Below the pieces are notes generated by a model. That model did no database searches. It saw nothing but the letters and a program-made list of their open reading frames with translations, and was not told the DNA's origin. A stretch of 64,000 bases of DNA from JBBTCX01 sp964494205 (GTDB lineage: Bacteria > Planctomycetota > Phycisphaerae > UBA1845), in contig CAZBRD010000023.1 in the NCBI GenBank assembly GCA_964494205.1, positions 5,407 through 69,406 of the forward strand. The letters run 5' to 3'. The position numbers and the translations under genes are program-made. Below, in pieces: positions 26,585 through 35,391 of the stretch. Each line of letters begins with the position of its first letter. Within the stretch, counting starts at the first letter, position 1.

Positions 26585-28576
26585 TCATTCCGGCGGCATG
26601 ACGCAGGCAATGATAGGAATCAGCGGACACAGATCTAAACCATCCGGCAGGCCGTCGAAATCGGTGTCGGGGCTATTGGGGTCAGTACCCGCATCGTTCT
26701 CGTCGCCGTCGTTGAGCTCGTCGTTGTCTGTGTCAGAATCATTTGGATCGGACTCGAACAGAATCTCTGCACCGTCCTGAAGTCCATCGTTGTCCGTATC
26801 AGAATCGGTTGGATTGGTTCCTTCGTCTTGCTCCTGCTGATCGTTGAGACCGTCACCGTCCGTATCCGAGGTATTCGGATTCGATCCGAATTGCAGTTCC
26901 TGCGAATCGGTCAGCCCGTCGTTATCCGTGTCGGCATCGTTGGGATTGGTGCCGAGGTCATCTTCCACGCCGTCGTTTAGTCCGTCGTTGTCGGTATCGC
27001 CATCGGTGGGGTCGGTGTTCCCGTTCGCCTCCGCATTGTCGGACAAACCATCATTGTCTGTATCGGAATCGTTCGGGTCCGTACCTGCTACCATCTCTTC
27101 TTTATCATCGAGCCCGTCGTTATCGGTGTCCTCGTCGTTGGGATTGCTGCCGAAGTCATATTCGACGCCATCGGGCAGGCCGTCGCCGTCGGTGTCATCG
27201 AGTTCATCTTGGTCGGGCAGGCCGTCGTTGTCAGTATCAGCGTCCGTTGGGTCGGAACCGGCATCGACCTCCTGCTTGTCGGATAATCCGTCGTTATCCG
27301 TGTCGGCATCATTGGGGTCGGTGCCGATTTGATCTTCAATGTTATCGTCGAGTCCGTCGTTATCTGAATCGGCGTCGTCCGGATCGGAACCTAACAATTC
27401 TTCTTCGCCGTCGGAAAGGCCGTCATTGTCGGTATCGGAATCGTTGGGATCAGAGACACAGCCCGAAGGCACGTCGCCGTCGCCCGAGCCGGCGTCGTCA
27501 GCGCCGTCTGAATCATCACCTTCGCCGGCGTCATCGGCACCGTCATCAGGTTCGCTGCCGGAACCCGCGTCGTCGGACCCATCGGAGCCTGACTCGCTGC
27601 CAGATCCTGCGTCATCAGCAACGCCCGGGCATTCGCGGCCATCGGGAACGCCATCGTCGTCGCTGTCAGAATCAAGCGGATCGGTTCCGACCTTGTCCTC
27701 ATCGCCATCGGCTAGGCCATCATCATCAGAATCGGGATCATTGGGATCGGTACCCTCGCATTCCTCTTCCTTGTCGCTAGCGCCGTCGTCGTCGTTATCC
27801 TTGTCGCCGTCTCCATCCGGATCCGGATCTTCGCAATCTTCCAGACCGTCGCCGTCGGAGTCCTTCTTGTCCTCAGCCTTGGTGCCGTCGGCTGCGTCCA
27901 TATCGCATTCGTCTTCGCAGTCGTCTTCATCATCGTCTTCGTCTTCATCATCGTCGTCATCGTCGGCTTCGTCATCGGCATCATCGTCGTCATCGTTTTC
28001 GTCTTCGACACCGTCGCCGTCATCGTCGTTGTCGGTCTCGTTTTCCTCGCCGTCATCGTCGATGTCTTCGTCCTCGGTGTTCTCGATACCGTCGCCGTCG
28101 ACATCGAGGTCGTCGGCGTTCTCGATATCGTCGCCGTCGATATCCAGATCGACGACGTTGGGCAGGCCGTCGAGATCGTTGTCACGAAGCAAATGGACGA
28201 TGAGCCCGTCGAGCGCACCGCAGGCTGTACACGGACGACCAAGGCCAAGGAACACGCCGCCTTGCGAGCCGCAGCTGGTTGCATCGGTGAGCGAACAACC
28301 TTGCGGTTTGCAGCAGCCGCCGATACGGATTTCTAGGTTGCCGCCGGAACTTCCATTGTCGTCCTCGATGACTTCGCCAATCGGCGCATCACCAAAGGGT
28401 GGCGGAAAACCAGAGTCCTGGCCGGCCGGATCGTCGACGGGGAGAGACTGCGGAACGTCGCAGCCCGACTTCCAGGCGAGCGAACAGGCGAACAGCACCG
28501 CAACCAGCGAGTTCATCCGTCGCCGGTTTCGGATCCATTCGAGCTTTGCGGTGCCCATACGCATGTCGCGTCTCAC
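26585..28576 (-). CDS. exported Asp-rich protein with thrombospondin type-3-like calcium repeats
   Basis: 663 residues. The N-terminus has a signal-like segment (MNSLVAVLFACSLAW then KSGCDVPQ); the Cys is not in a good lipobox because Lys is at -3. A Cys-containing segment (GGCCKPQGCSLTDATSCG) follows. From about residue 150 to the end the protein is almost all Asp/Gly repeats; the last 270 residues are regular 21-residue units of the form DSDTDNDGLSDGEE...GTDPND, the calcium-binding type-3 repeat. It ends DLCPLIPIIACVMPPE. GTG 28576 is the longest start; ATG 28564, 28558 or 28516 are possible. The antisense strand is open for 490 codons as a by-product of the Asp codons. Probably surface-located and calcium-stiffened. 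Confidence 0.8.
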   Translation of the reverse strand: MRRDMRMGTAKLEWIRNRRRMNSLVAVLFACSLAWKSGCDVPQSLPVDDPAGQDSGFPPPFGDAPIGEVIEDDNGSSGGNLEIRIGGCCKPQGCSLTDATSCGSQGGVFLGLGRPCTACGALDGLIVHLLRDNDLDGLPNVVDLDIDGDDIENADDLDVDGDGIENTEDEDIDDDGEENETDNDDDGDGVEDENDDDDDADDEADDDDDDEDEDDDEDDCEDECDMDAADGTKAEDKKDSDGDGLEDCEDPDPDGDGDKDNDDDGASDKEEECEGTDPNDPDSDDDGLADGDEDKVGTDPLDSDSDDDGVPDGRECPGVADDAGSGSESGSDGSDDAGSGSEPDDGADDAGEGDDSDGADDAGSGDGDVPSGCVSDPNDSDTDNDGLSDGEEELLGSDPDDADSDNDGLDDNIEDQIGTDPNDADTDNDGLSDKQEVDAGSDPTDADTDNDGLPDQDELDDTDGDGLPDGVEYDFGSNPNDEDTDNDGLDDKEEMVAGTDPNDSDTDNDGLSDNAEANGNTDPTDGDTDNDGLNDGVEDDLGTNPNDADTDNDGLTDSQELQFGSNPNTSDTDGDGLNDQQEQDEGTNPTDSDTDNDGLQDGAEILFESDPNDSDTDNDELNDGDENDAGTDPNSPDTDFDGLPDGLDLCPLIPIIACVMPPE
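26640..27445. repeat. tandem ~63-bp coding repeats
   Basis: About a dozen diverged units of about 63 bp encode the 21-residue calcium repeats. On the plus strand the phrases TCGTTGTCNGTGTC and GGGTCGGTNCC recur at this period. The units are diverged at third positions, so they are an old array and not a recent slippage product. Confidence 0.7.
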
Positions 28577-28601
28577 ATCCGACGATTCTTCGCCCGGTCC
28601 G

Positions 28602-31600
28602 TCAGTTCACCGTGATTTCGATCGTAAAGTCGACGATACAATCGTTGTCCGTCAGGTGGAAGTCATGCGAAATGAACCCCTGCGAAGCCATTTGCTCCGA
28701 GGTAAACGTTTCGCTGAACAACATCGTGCAATTAGCGATGATAGTGCTGCCACTGCAACCAGATACGTCGAGCCAGCGACCCTCAATAACCACTGGATCG
28801 CCGATGTTTAACCCGAATTGCACAAGGTTGAACGGTGGACCAACCGACGTGAAATCGCCCGGCGCCTGCCAGTAATTGGTGCAAGCGTTGCTTGCATTTG
28901 GCGAGAAATTCTGGTCCGTGAGCATCGTGTTAACCTGACTGGTAATCGGACGTCTCGCTTGAATATAGAAGTCCCAGTCATTGCCACCACCGCTGTGGCC
29001 ATCCACATCGCCGAAGGCGACGATTCTGATAGCCACACCAAGATCCGCACGAAGTGGGTTTGAGCCGAACGCAACTTCTTCGCCGTCAGTGCGATCATCG
29101 CCATCCGTGTCCGGATCCTGTGGATCGGTCGCATCGCCGGTATCGCCAGGCATACCGTAACCAATCCCATCCTGTCCGCGGAATTCTTGTCCGTCCGTGA
29201 GACCGTCCAGATCGCTGTCAGCCACCAGCGGATTCGACTGGACAGTCCGAGCTGATTCGTCGCCGAAGGCGAGAACGCCCCAGCTGCCGGCGTTTTCGAA
29301 TGCATCGGTCAGTGAGTCGTTGTCTGAATCGCAATCCGAGGGATTGCTGCCTATTTGTTGCGAAGTTGCGCCGTCGAGAATGAAGCCCGGATATTCCGAC
29401 TCCACATATTGGAAGAACGCAAAGTTTGCGAACTCGTCATAGTCGAGCAAGCCGTCATTGTCCGTGTCGACGTCTTCCGGGTTCGACAGCGCCGGCAAGC
29501 CGAGGGAAGCCTTGCCGACTTCCAGCGCGTCCGGCAGACCGTCGAAGTCGGTGTCGCCATTGAGAGGATTGGTCGTCACGTTGAAGACGTTAATCGTTGA
29601 GCCTGCGCAATTGACGTAGGAGATTGTACGCGGTGTTGTTTCTTCGGCGTTGGTCAGACCGTCCTCGTCACTGTCGAGGAACTGCGGACCGTCCTGGCGG
29701 TCGAGTGGGCAGGTGCCGAGCTCGATTTCAGAACCATCGTCAAGACCGTCGCCGTCGCTGTCGGGGTTGAGCGGGTCCAACATCATTGCTTCCAAGGGCA
29801 GCATCACATTGTTACTGCCGTTCGGCGTGCATTCCGTTACCAGGTTGAAACTCGGAACACCGGAAACGTTATCAAGCTCGAAATTATCCTTGATACCGTC
29901 GAGATCGGTGTCGTTGAGTCGCGGGTCGGTTCGTGCGGCAAACTCCTGAGAGTCTGTTTTGCCGTCGCCATCGGAGTCAGGCAGTCGCGGGTCGGGATAG
30001 GCCTGGTACGGACCCGCAAGCAGTTCGACGACCCAGCCGATTCGCACTTCGGCGAAATCGCCCAGCGTGTCGTCATCTGAATCCTTGTCGGTGTCGCTGC
30101 TGCCGTGCACGTATTCTTCCTGTGCGGGCAAGCCGTCGCGATCGACGTCCTGAATGAAAGCGAGCAAGATGACGAAACCGGGCTGCAAGTTTACCTGGCC
30201 TACGTCTGTTCCCACCGGAATCTGATCCGACGTCAAAGCAATCCAAAAGCGATTGCGATTGCCGTTAACCGAGTTTTCGATGCGTGTGATCACCTCGCGC
30301 GCATCACAGGCACCGCCGGGGCACTGCGAATTCATCGTGCACGGATCGCCCGGCCCTCGGCGGACATCGTCACCCATACGAACGGTGTCGAGTACGCCAT
30401 TCGCTCCCGGACCCACAACCAGCGCGCCCGCCGCAGCCGGCGCTCCAACTGCGATCACTTGAATGTCATCGCCCAATGCGTCCGTGTCCGCGATGCCGTT
30501 GCCGAAGTTGTCCGGCTCAAAGATGCGCTCTGTGGTCAGCTCGTTGCATGTCGAGCTGGTATCGTATCCGACGGTCTTGGCGAATTGATCGTCGCCGCCA
30601 AGCGCAACCGTGTTCAGCACGCCGTTGGCGCCCGCCGAGACGACAATCGCCCGATCGTCCAGTCCGCCCGTCGCCGGGGGGATTTCCTGAACGTCATCGC
30701 CTGCTGCCACAGTATTCGCGAACCCGTCTGTACCAGCTACAACCGCGTCGTTGGCGGGTGGGTTTTTCACGAGACCGAGGATATCCTGCAGCGCGAAGTC
30801 GAGCGGAATACCCGCGGTTTCACCTAGATCATTGAACCCGCCTACGTAGTCGTCGACTGGCCCGGCAAAGCCGCCATCGTCGATTCCGCCGTAGGTGGCC
30901 ACGTGGAAGCTCTCACTCCGCCCATCGCCGAAATCGATGCGGATCTCGCTGGTCTTGTCGGTCACTTCCTGCGAGGTGAACGCAAAATTACGACCAAACT
31001 CGTCGGTCATATCGAAGTTCGCGACCTTGAGCACGAGACCTCTCGGCTCGCGGAGCAAGTTGTCGACAAGATTCGGGAACACGTCAGTGTTCTGGAAAAT
31101 GAACGGGCCGCGCTCCGGAATGAGCGGTCCAAGGTTAAACGAGTTGTTGCCGCCGGCAGGAACCAGCGTAGCTATCGGTAAGAACTGCTTGCGGCCAGGT
31201 CCACCCTGTTGCAGTGCGGACACTTCAATGTTGCCGATCGTGAAGGCAATATCGCCCTCGTTTAGGATCGTAACTGTGGCGCTGACGCTCGCGCCGACAA
31301 TTTCGCGTGTGACCTGGCGAGTCGAACTGATCTCGCGGGCACGCGACACAGAATTCTGATATTGCTGTTGGGCCATTTGCGACGACTCGTTCGTCGTTTG
31401 AGTCGTCCACTCCGCACCGAAGCTGCCGCCAATAGTGAGCGACGGCGTGGCTGAAATCTCAAGGGAGGCTTCGACGCCAACCTTCAACACGTCGGTGTCG
31501 CTGGTGGAGAACTTAGTTTCCTGAGATTGCGTCAGCGTGGATTCTGTGCTGGACGTCGTTGTTTGCGTGTTACCTTCGGTATCCTGGAATGAATACTTTT

Positions 31601-33734
31601 CGTTGATGAGCAGGCGGATGTCTGTTGCCTTGATGTTCGGGCGCGGAAGGTCAGCCACATTCGGGTTTCGGCTCAGTTCGGATAACTCCATGTCGTCCGT
31701 GAACCCGTCGCCATCAGTGTCATCAAGAATCGGACTTGTCTTGAAGAAGTTGATTTCGGTTTCGTCGTCAATTCCGTCATTGTCCGTATCCTGATCGGCG
31801 GGATCGCTAAACCAGCGATTGAACTCGGAGTAATCATCAACGCGGTCGGCGTCGGTGTCGTCGGTGCGCGGATCCCAGCTATGGGCATTCTCTTCGCCGT
31901 CGGTGAATCCGTCGCCGTCGGTATCCGGGTTATACGGATCACTGGTAACGAAAGCGCGCTTCTGGCCGCCATTGGCGAGCCCAACGAGAATCTCCCAACC
32001 GGCTGTTTCAAACCAGTCAGCGAATCCATCGCCGTCTGTGTCGATCTGAAGGTCGATGCTCGAAGGCGCAATTCCGCGGAACGTCGCGCGACCCGGGTCC
32101 AAGCCAAGAACGGGAGCAAACGGGCCTTCCGGTGGTGCAAGTCCGTTGCCATAGATGTCGTAAACACCGACGACTTGAAGTGTGTACAAGTCGTCGTTCT
32201 GTGGCGATGTCTCAAGGCGAACCTGCGTCCCATCGGGGCTTCGAAGTGCATCAAGCACATAGACGAAAGCTGTCTCAGTGCCCGAGATGCCGTAATGCGA
32301 CGGATCGTCTGCACTGTCATCCATGGGCTTGTTGAACGTAACGACGACAGTCGTGTCGCTTGTCGCCAAGGCTCCGATCACGCGCGGCGGCAGAGCAATC
32401 AACGCAGGATCCATTACTCCCAGATAAGTAAACATGGCCGTGTCGAAATTCTGGTCGATGGGGTTACCAACCGAATCGGTAATGCCGCTGACGGTAACGG
32501 TGTATTGGAGGTTTGCGGTTTGAGGCAAAGTCGTCAAAAGAACCTGGGTCTTGAACTCGCTCAGCTCCGCACCCACGACGACCAGCAACGGGCTAATTGA
32601 GTACTTAGTGGGGTCAGCCGCATTGTCGGACACGGGCTCGTTGAACGTAATCAGCACATGGGTGAGATCGATCGAGGCAGCGCTCACGACTCGCGGAGGC
32701 ACCGTTTCGTTGGCGGGGATCATGAAGTTGGCTGTGCGGAGCACGAGGTCGATGACGTTGAAGCTGCGGTCTTCAACGTTGTTCACGGTGACAGTGTAGT
32801 TCACGCCTGCAGTAAGCGGCTGAATCTTCAGAGTGACTTGCGTGCCCCATTCGTTCGGAATGGCAGCCAACACCGACAACGATGGTACGATCGTGTAGTT
32901 CGCTACGTCATCAATGAAATTCTCAATCGGTTCGTTGAACGTGAGAACCACATCTTCGTAACCGGTAGCCACGGCGGTAAGCAGTCTCGGACGTGTCGTA
33001 TCTGTTCGGTTGATGCCGAAAAACTCAACGGTGTCGGCCGTCGGGTCAACATAAAGACCGTTGGTAAGGTGCTTCACGTTTGCAACAACCAGCGTGTACT
33101 TCTGATCAGTCTGCGGCGAAGTAGTCAGCACGACGGTGTTGTCATTTGGAGAAGTTCCGCGCACAGCAGTGAGTACTTTCAAATCCGGGTTGTCGATGTG
33201 GTAGTTGAGAATGTTCTGCGCTGATGTCTGCTCGACTTTGTTGTCGAACAGTACAAGTATGCTGGTATTCGTCAGCGGAACAGCACTCAATAGTTCGGGC
33301 TCTGAGCTTGCGGAACCGAAGAAAGTGATTCCGCTGTTGGATGCGTCGCCGATGTCGATGACGCCGCCCGGTCCGGCCTCAAGATTGCCGGATTCGCCAA
33401 CCATGAGGTAATAGCTCTTCTCTTCCTGGGCTTCGGTGGTCAACAAGACCGTTGAACCATCCTCCATGATTCGAGCCGACTCGATCGGCAGCACCGCGCC
33501 GTTCGAATCTGCAATCATGTACCTGCCGGCCACTTCGGCTGTGGAGCTTAGCTCGCCGGGAAAGCTGACCTCGACATAGTGGCGACTCAGCGCGCGAGCG
33601 TTGATCGGCTTCGGCAGGTTTCTTCCTGCTGTCGAATCGAGTTCCGTGCATGAGGATGCACAGCAACAGGCGATAACGCCCATGGCAAAAGTCTTGATAC
33701 TTAGATTTCGAATGAACTTAGCTGTCGCGCGCAT
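28602..33734 (-). CDS. very large surface lipoprotein: SbsA-like Ig repeats, calcium repeats and a protective-antigen-like segment
   Basis: 1710 residues from ATG 33734, which has GGAG 8 bases upstream; a longer frame to 33809 lacks this. A lipoprotein-like signal (FAMGVIACCCASSC) leads. Residues 50-560 are four to five Ig-like repeats of the bacterial SbsA kind (LTFNEPIENFIDDVANYTI, ITFNEPVSDNAADPTKYSI, VTFNKPMDDSADDPSHYGI). Residues 563-690 are DTDGDGFADWFETAGW-type calcium loops as in the binary-toxin B/anthrax PA domain. Residues 720-840 are a Ser/Thr-rich alternating stretch followed by ASVSATVTILNEGDIAF. Then come GANGVLDTV..GDDV repeats, more calcium repeats and a C-terminal beta domain. 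It lies 25 bp before the other Asp-rich gene, so the two form an operon. Function unknown. Confidence 0.82.
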   Translation of the reverse strand: MRATAKFIRNLSIKTFAMGVIACCCASSCTELDSTAGRNLPKPINARALSRHYVEVSFPGELSSTAEVAGRYMIADSNGAVLPIESARIMEDGSTVLLTTEAQEEKSYYLMVGESGNLEAGPGGVIDIGDASNSGITFFGSASSEPELLSAVPLTNTSILVLFDNKVEQTSAQNILNYHIDNPDLKVLTAVRGTSPNDNTVVLTTSPQTDQKYTLVVANVKHLTNGLYVDPTADTVEFFGINRTDTTRPRLLTAVATGYEDVVLTFNEPIENFIDDVANYTIVPSLSVLAAIPNEWGTQVTLKIQPLTAGVNYTVTVNNVEDRSFNVIDLVLRTANFMIPANETVPPRVVSAASIDLTHVLITFNEPVSDNAADPTKYSISPLLVVVGAELSEFKTQVLLTTLPQTANLQYTVTVSGITDSVGNPIDQNFDTAMFTYLGVMDPALIALPPRVIGALATSDTTVVVTFNKPMDDSADDPSHYGISGTETAFVYVLDALRSPDGTQVRLETSPQNDDLYTLQVVGVYDIYGNGLAPPEGPFAPVLGLDPGRATFRGIAPSSIDLQIDTDGDGFADWFETAGWEILVGLANGGQKRAFVTSDPYNPDTDGDGFTDGEENAHSWDPRTDDTDADRVDDYSEFNRWFSDPADQDTDNDGIDDETEINFFKTSPILDDTDGDGFTDDMELSELSRNPNVADLPRPNIKATDIRLLINEKYSFQDTEGNTQTTTSSTESTLTQSQETKFSTSDTDVLKVGVEASLEISATPSLTIGGSFGAEWTTQTTNESSQMAQQQYQNSVSRAREISSTRQVTREIVGASVSATVTILNEGDIAFTIGNIEVSALQQGGPGRKQFLPIATLVPAGGNNSFNLGPLIPERGPFIFQNTDVFPNLVDNLLREPRGLVLKVANFDMTDEFGRNFAFTSQEVTDKTSEIRIDFGDGRSESFHVATYGGIDDGGFAGPVDDYVGGFNDLGETAGIPLDFALQDILGLVKNPPANDAVVAGTDGFANTVAAGDDVQEIPPATGGLDDRAIVVSAGANGVLNTVALGGDDQFAKTVGYDTSSTCNELTTERIFEPDNFGNGIADTDALGDDIQVIAVGAPAAAGALVVGPGANGVLDTVRMGDDVRRGPGDPCTMNSQCPGGACDAREVITRIENSVNGNRNRFWIALTSDQIPVGTDVGQVNLQPGFVILLAFIQDVDRDGLPAQEEYVHGSSDTDKDSDDDTLGDFAEVRIGWVVELLAGPYQAYPDPRLPDSDGDGKTDSQEFAARTDPRLNDTDLDGIKDNFELDNVSGVPSFNLVTECTPNGSNNVMLPLEAMMLDPLNPDSDGDGLDDGSEIELGTCPLDRQDGPQFLDSDEDGLTNAEETTPRTISYVNCAGSTINVFNVTTNPLNGDTDFDGLPDALEVGKASLGLPALSNPEDVDTDNDGLLDYDEFANFAFFQYVESEYPGFILDGATSQQIGSNPSDCDSDNDSLTDAFENAGSWGVLAFGDESARTVQSNPLVADSDLDGLTDGQEFRGQDGIGYGMPGDTGDATDPQDPDTDGDDRTDGEEVAFGSNPLRADLGVAIRIVAFGDVDGHSGGGNDWDFYIQARRPITSQVNTMLTDQNFSPNASNACTNYWQAPGDFTSVGPPFNLVQFGLNIGDPVVIEGRWLDVSGCSGSTIIANCTMLFSETFTSEQMASQGFISHDFHLTDNDCIVDFTIEITVN

Positions 33735-34177
33735 GGCCGAACTCCAGAAACCGAAACGAAGAGATACGAGTACACTTGAGAAGGAAAACAGCGTGAAGAA
33801 TAAGAGCAACGAACAACAGTAAAACCTGAAATATTGCTCCTAGAAATGCTCTTTACTCCCTCCTCAAGTTCCGAACGCATGCGAGCATAGATTCATCGTG
33901 TGATATTTGTCAAGAGCACTTCACGCTATCATTTGGCTGGATTAGTACATTTTTGATCTGCCAATTCGATGAGTTCGCAGATTCGTTTTTGTGATCAACA
34001 GCAAAAGAAAAATAGAAATGCATTTGCACTAACGATATCTGCAACATCAAGGCGGACGTACTTCTTTTGCTCATTTTCTTCTGATTTTCAAGGCAAATGC
34101 TATTGCGTCTCGCGCGTAGACGGGTAAACTGCTTTCGCGCAATCAGCTACTTGTAGTTCTTGCCGGAGGGAAAAAGA
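33735..34177. promoter_or_regulatory. A+T-rich divergent intergenic region
   Basis: 443 bp between two divergent genes for secreted proteins, clearly richer in A and T than the surroundings (for example TTTTTGATCTGCC and AAAAGAAAAATAGAAATGC around 33950-34020). It should carry both promoters. Only the two ribosome sites were recognised: GGAG before 33734 and GGAGGG before 34178. No gene is seen. Confidence 0.5.
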
Positions 34178-35230
34178 ATGCTCAGTTCTATCTTCGCCAT
34201 TGCAGTCGTCGGTTTGTTCAGCACCGTCAATATCAAAGAGGCCGATACTGAATCGGTAGAACGGCCTTCGTTTGAACCCACGCAATTCGTTTTGGATAAT
34301 GCGAATTTCGAATACGAAAACGAAGCAGAATCCGAGTTAATCGGGGACGATGATTTTGAACTAGCAGATCCGATCTTCGACGATGCCGGTGACGCAGAGC
34401 CTGATGATCCCATGGGTGGAGCTGAAGGTGGCGTTGCTTTCGCAAATGAAGTGATTTACATGGTGTTCACTGCCAACACTTCGATCCCCGGCGTGGGAAC
34501 CGTGACCAACGAAGACATCGTAACGTACACGCCATCGACAGGACTTTGGGCTCTATACTTCGATGGAAGTGACGTCGGTCTTTCGGCGTTTGCTATCGAT
34601 GGATTCGCCATCAAGCCAGGGTCGGCTGATCTATATTTCTCCTTTAAGGACGCCTGCAGCATTCCGGGTCTTACCGGAGGTCCGAGCGGAAACTCTTTCG
34701 ATGATTCCGACATCGTTCGTTTCACGCCGACATCGCTCGGGGCAACCACTTCGGGCACCTTTGCGTTTTATTTCGATGGCAGCGACATTGGTCTCCAGAC
34801 GGACTATGAAGATATCGACGCGATCGCGTTTACACCCGAAGGCGACTTGCTCATATCAACCCTTGGTGGATTTAGCGGCGGGAGCACAACCGGAGCCGAT
34901 GAAGACCTGCACCGATACACCGGTACGGTTGGTACGTTGACGCAGGGAATTCTCAGTATCTGGTTTGATGGTGGCGACGTCGAACTGACGGCTGCGTCGG
35001 TCGAAAACGTTGATGGCGCTGCCGTTTTCCCGGATGGTCAAATGCTCATCAACACGACCAGCAATTTCTGTGTGGCCGGTATCGTTGGTTATGATCCCGA
35101 TGTACTTCTCTTCACACCGGTGCTCTTGGGGGATATCACGATCGGTTTCTGGACGCTTTACCTGGAGAACTCTGAAATCGGCTTGTCCAACTCAGCGCGA
35201 ATCGCAGCGCTGGAAGTGTATGTCCCTTAA
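34178..35230 (+). CDS. exported protein with FDGSD-x-GL repeats
   Basis: 350 residues from ATG 34178; GGAGGG 8 bases upstream fixes this start, since the longer TTG frame (34160) contains the ribosome site itself. The N-terminus MLSSIFAIAVVGLFSTV is a signal peptide. An acidic linker (residues about 30-85) leads to repeats centred on LYFDGSDVGLS, FYFDGSDIGLQ, IWFDGGDVELT and LYLENSEIGLS, each followed by a D-x-D-A(I/V)A(F/V) strand. The pattern looks like a beta-propeller or beta-helix of about four to five blades. I do not recognise a named function. It is followed by a perfect 40-bp palindrome. Confidence 0.65.
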   Translation: MLSSIFAIAVVGLFSTVNIKEADTESVERPSFEPTQFVLDNANFEYENEAESELIGDDDFELADPIFDDAGDAEPDDPMGGAEGGVAFANEVIYMVFTANTSIPGVGTVTNEDIVTYTPSTGLWALYFDGSDVGLSAFAIDGFAIKPGSADLYFSFKDACSIPGLTGGPSGNSFDDSDIVRFTPTSLGATTSGTFAFYFDGSDIGLQTDYEDIDAIAFTPEGDLLISTLGGFSGGSTTGADEDLHRYTGTVGTLTQGILSIWFDGGDVELTAASVENVDGAAVFPDGQMLINTTSNFCVAGIVGYDPDVLLFTPVLLGDITIGFWTLYLENSEIGLSNSARIAALEVYVP

Positions 35231-35266
35231 GCTTAACTCGACAGACGAAATTTTTGAGAATGTTCA

Positions 35267-35306
35267 CGTTAAGACGGAAGGTTCATTTGAACCTTCCGTC
35301 TTAACG
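35267..35306. terminator. perfect 19-bp stem hairpin, probable bidirectional terminator
   Basis: CGTTAAGACGGAAGGTTCA, loop TT, and the exact reverse complement of the first arm. It sits between convergent genes, 36 bp after the stop of the plus-strand gene and 86 bp after that of the TPR gene. There is no T-run directly after either arm, so termination is inferred from stem strength and position. Confidence 0.6.
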
Positions 35307-35391
35307 CGCCGCTGATTGTTCTCTTGCCGAGGCGTTTGCTGGCAGCACCTTGAGGAACACTTCCAATCGGTTGAGGCGTTCCTTGAGTTCT

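Noticed and set aside
26640..27445. Regular repeats considered as a CRISPR array
   Set aside because: The period is one 63-bp coding unit without unique spacers; it encodes calcium repeats in one open frame.
27339..28811. 490-codon Ser-rich open frame on the plus strand
   Set aside because: It is the antisense of the Asp-rich calcium repeats: GAC/GAT Asp codons read backwards give Ser and Arg codons and few stops. It has no ribosome site and no independent domain.
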